Source: Chloroflexota bacterium
GTDB taxonomy: Bacteria; Chloroflexota; Chloroflexia; JAMDCE01
Assembly (NCBI GenBank): GCA_023489135.1
Contig: JAMDCE010000234.1
Span: forward strand, 1-6,358
Reading direction: 5' to 3'
DNA length: 6,358 nt
A model generated the notes under the pieces. That model made no database searches, was not told the origin of the DNA, and was given only the letters and a program-made list of their open reading frames with translations. The translations under genes were made by a program, and so were the position numbers. Numbering within the stretch: position 1 is the stretch's first letter; each line of letters starts with the position of its first letter. Positions 6,231-6,358 of this stretch are shown piece by piece.

Positions 6231-6334
6231 TTGCGCTCTGTTCAGAATCCTTATCGATAAGACCCGAGTTTACGGGGGAGGTGGAAGGTCGGTTCTTCTC
6301 AGGGAATGCACCGAGGATTCACCAAAGAGCGCAA
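6231..6334. ncRNA. Candidate structured element upstream of secDF
   Basis: TTGCGCTCT (6231-6239) pairs perfectly with AGAGCGCAA (6326-6334). After a symmetric 5-by-5 internal loop, GAATCC (6245-6250) pairs with GGATTC (6315-6320). Directly stacked on that, TCGGT (6289-6293) pairs with ACCGA (6310-6314), and CCCG (6263-6266) pairs with CGGG (6273-6276). The collinear nesting suggests a branched RNA about 104 nt long. The transcribed strand is unknown, and no promoter or U-tract is seen at either end. An alternative pairing (CAGGGAAT/ATTCCCTG, 6300-6307 with 6334-6341) touches the outer stem. Confidence 0.25.
6250..6261. repeat. 12-bp perfect palindrome
   Basis: CTTATCGATAAG reads the same on both strands. 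It lies about 90 bp upstream of the -35 box of the secDF promoter. It could be a binding site for a dimeric regulator, but one such palindrome is expected by chance in a window this size. Confidence 0.25.
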
Positions 6335-6358
6335 TTCCCTGGACATGACCGAAAGAGG

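Larger units (their letters stand above)
6163..6358. other. Region upstream of the secD promoter, no supported gene
   Basis: All three minus-strand frames entering from the right edge meet stops within about 30 codons, and none shows a recognisable C-terminus. On the plus strand an ATG at 6306 stays open to the edge (17 codons) but has no well-spaced ribosome binding site. What stands out is a nested set of inverted repeats (6231-6334), an overlapping 8-bp repeat (6300-6307 with 6334-6341), and a 5-bp GCCCT/AGGGC hairpin (6193-6209). Confidence 0.5.

Noticed and set aside
6271..6320. Possible T-box antiterminator (GGTGGAA followed by a CGG/CCG stem on the plus strand)
   Set aside because: The T-box core (GGTGGNACCGCG) is not matched, no stem I motifs are seen upstream, and no terminator follows.
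6306..6358. Start of a divergent plus-strand gene (ATG at 6306, open to the edge)
   Set aside because: Only 17 codons are visible, the nearest purine-rich stretch is too close to the ATG, and the sequence lies within inverted repeats.

Overview
This window is a conserved housekeeping stretch of a bacterial chromosome. All four recognisable genes lie on the minus strand, so transcription runs from the right end to the left: secD (6076 to 4484), secF (4416 to 3481), hppA (3000 to 904), and a QueG-like iron-sulfur protein gene (704 to 1) that runs off the left edge. The DNA is moderately GC-rich by eye. The style of SecD (its N-terminal 'VDLPTNPG' segment, the head domain, and a Ser/Thr/Pro linker inside the head region) together with a K+-independent membrane pyrophosphatase reminds me of Chloroflexota. 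That assignment is a recollection-based inference and is not proven by the sequence.

Right end (6077-6358): there is no convincing gene. It holds a textbook sigma-70-type promoter (TTGACA, 18-nt spacer, TATAAT) reading leftward into secD, a strong ribosome binding site that fixes a TTG start for secD, and, upstream of the promoter, a nested set of inverted repeats that could be a structured RNA or an operator region. SecD and SecF follow with a 67-nt gap and use the same 10-nt Shine-Dalgarno sequence. They form the PMF-driven accessory complex of the Sec translocon.

Middle (3001-3480): 480 bases between secF and hppA hold no credible ORF but are rich in potential secondary structure. This includes a tightly packed three-way junction at 3317-3413, an 8-bp stem at 3409-3452 that would compete with it, and a dyad just upstream of the hppA ribosome binding site. 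This is the part of the window most likely to hold something undescribed.

Left part: hppA encodes a complete 698-residue proton-pumping membrane pyrophosphatase with the K+-independent signature (GNTTKA). It ends at a strong intrinsic terminator (860-888). Beyond that, a separately transcribed gene encodes a QueG-like 4Fe-4S protein with its C-terminus missing. Functionally, HppA makes proton motive force from pyrophosphate, and SecDF spends proton motive force on protein export. The proximity may be coincidental. I see no mobile element, CRISPR array, rRNA or tRNA.
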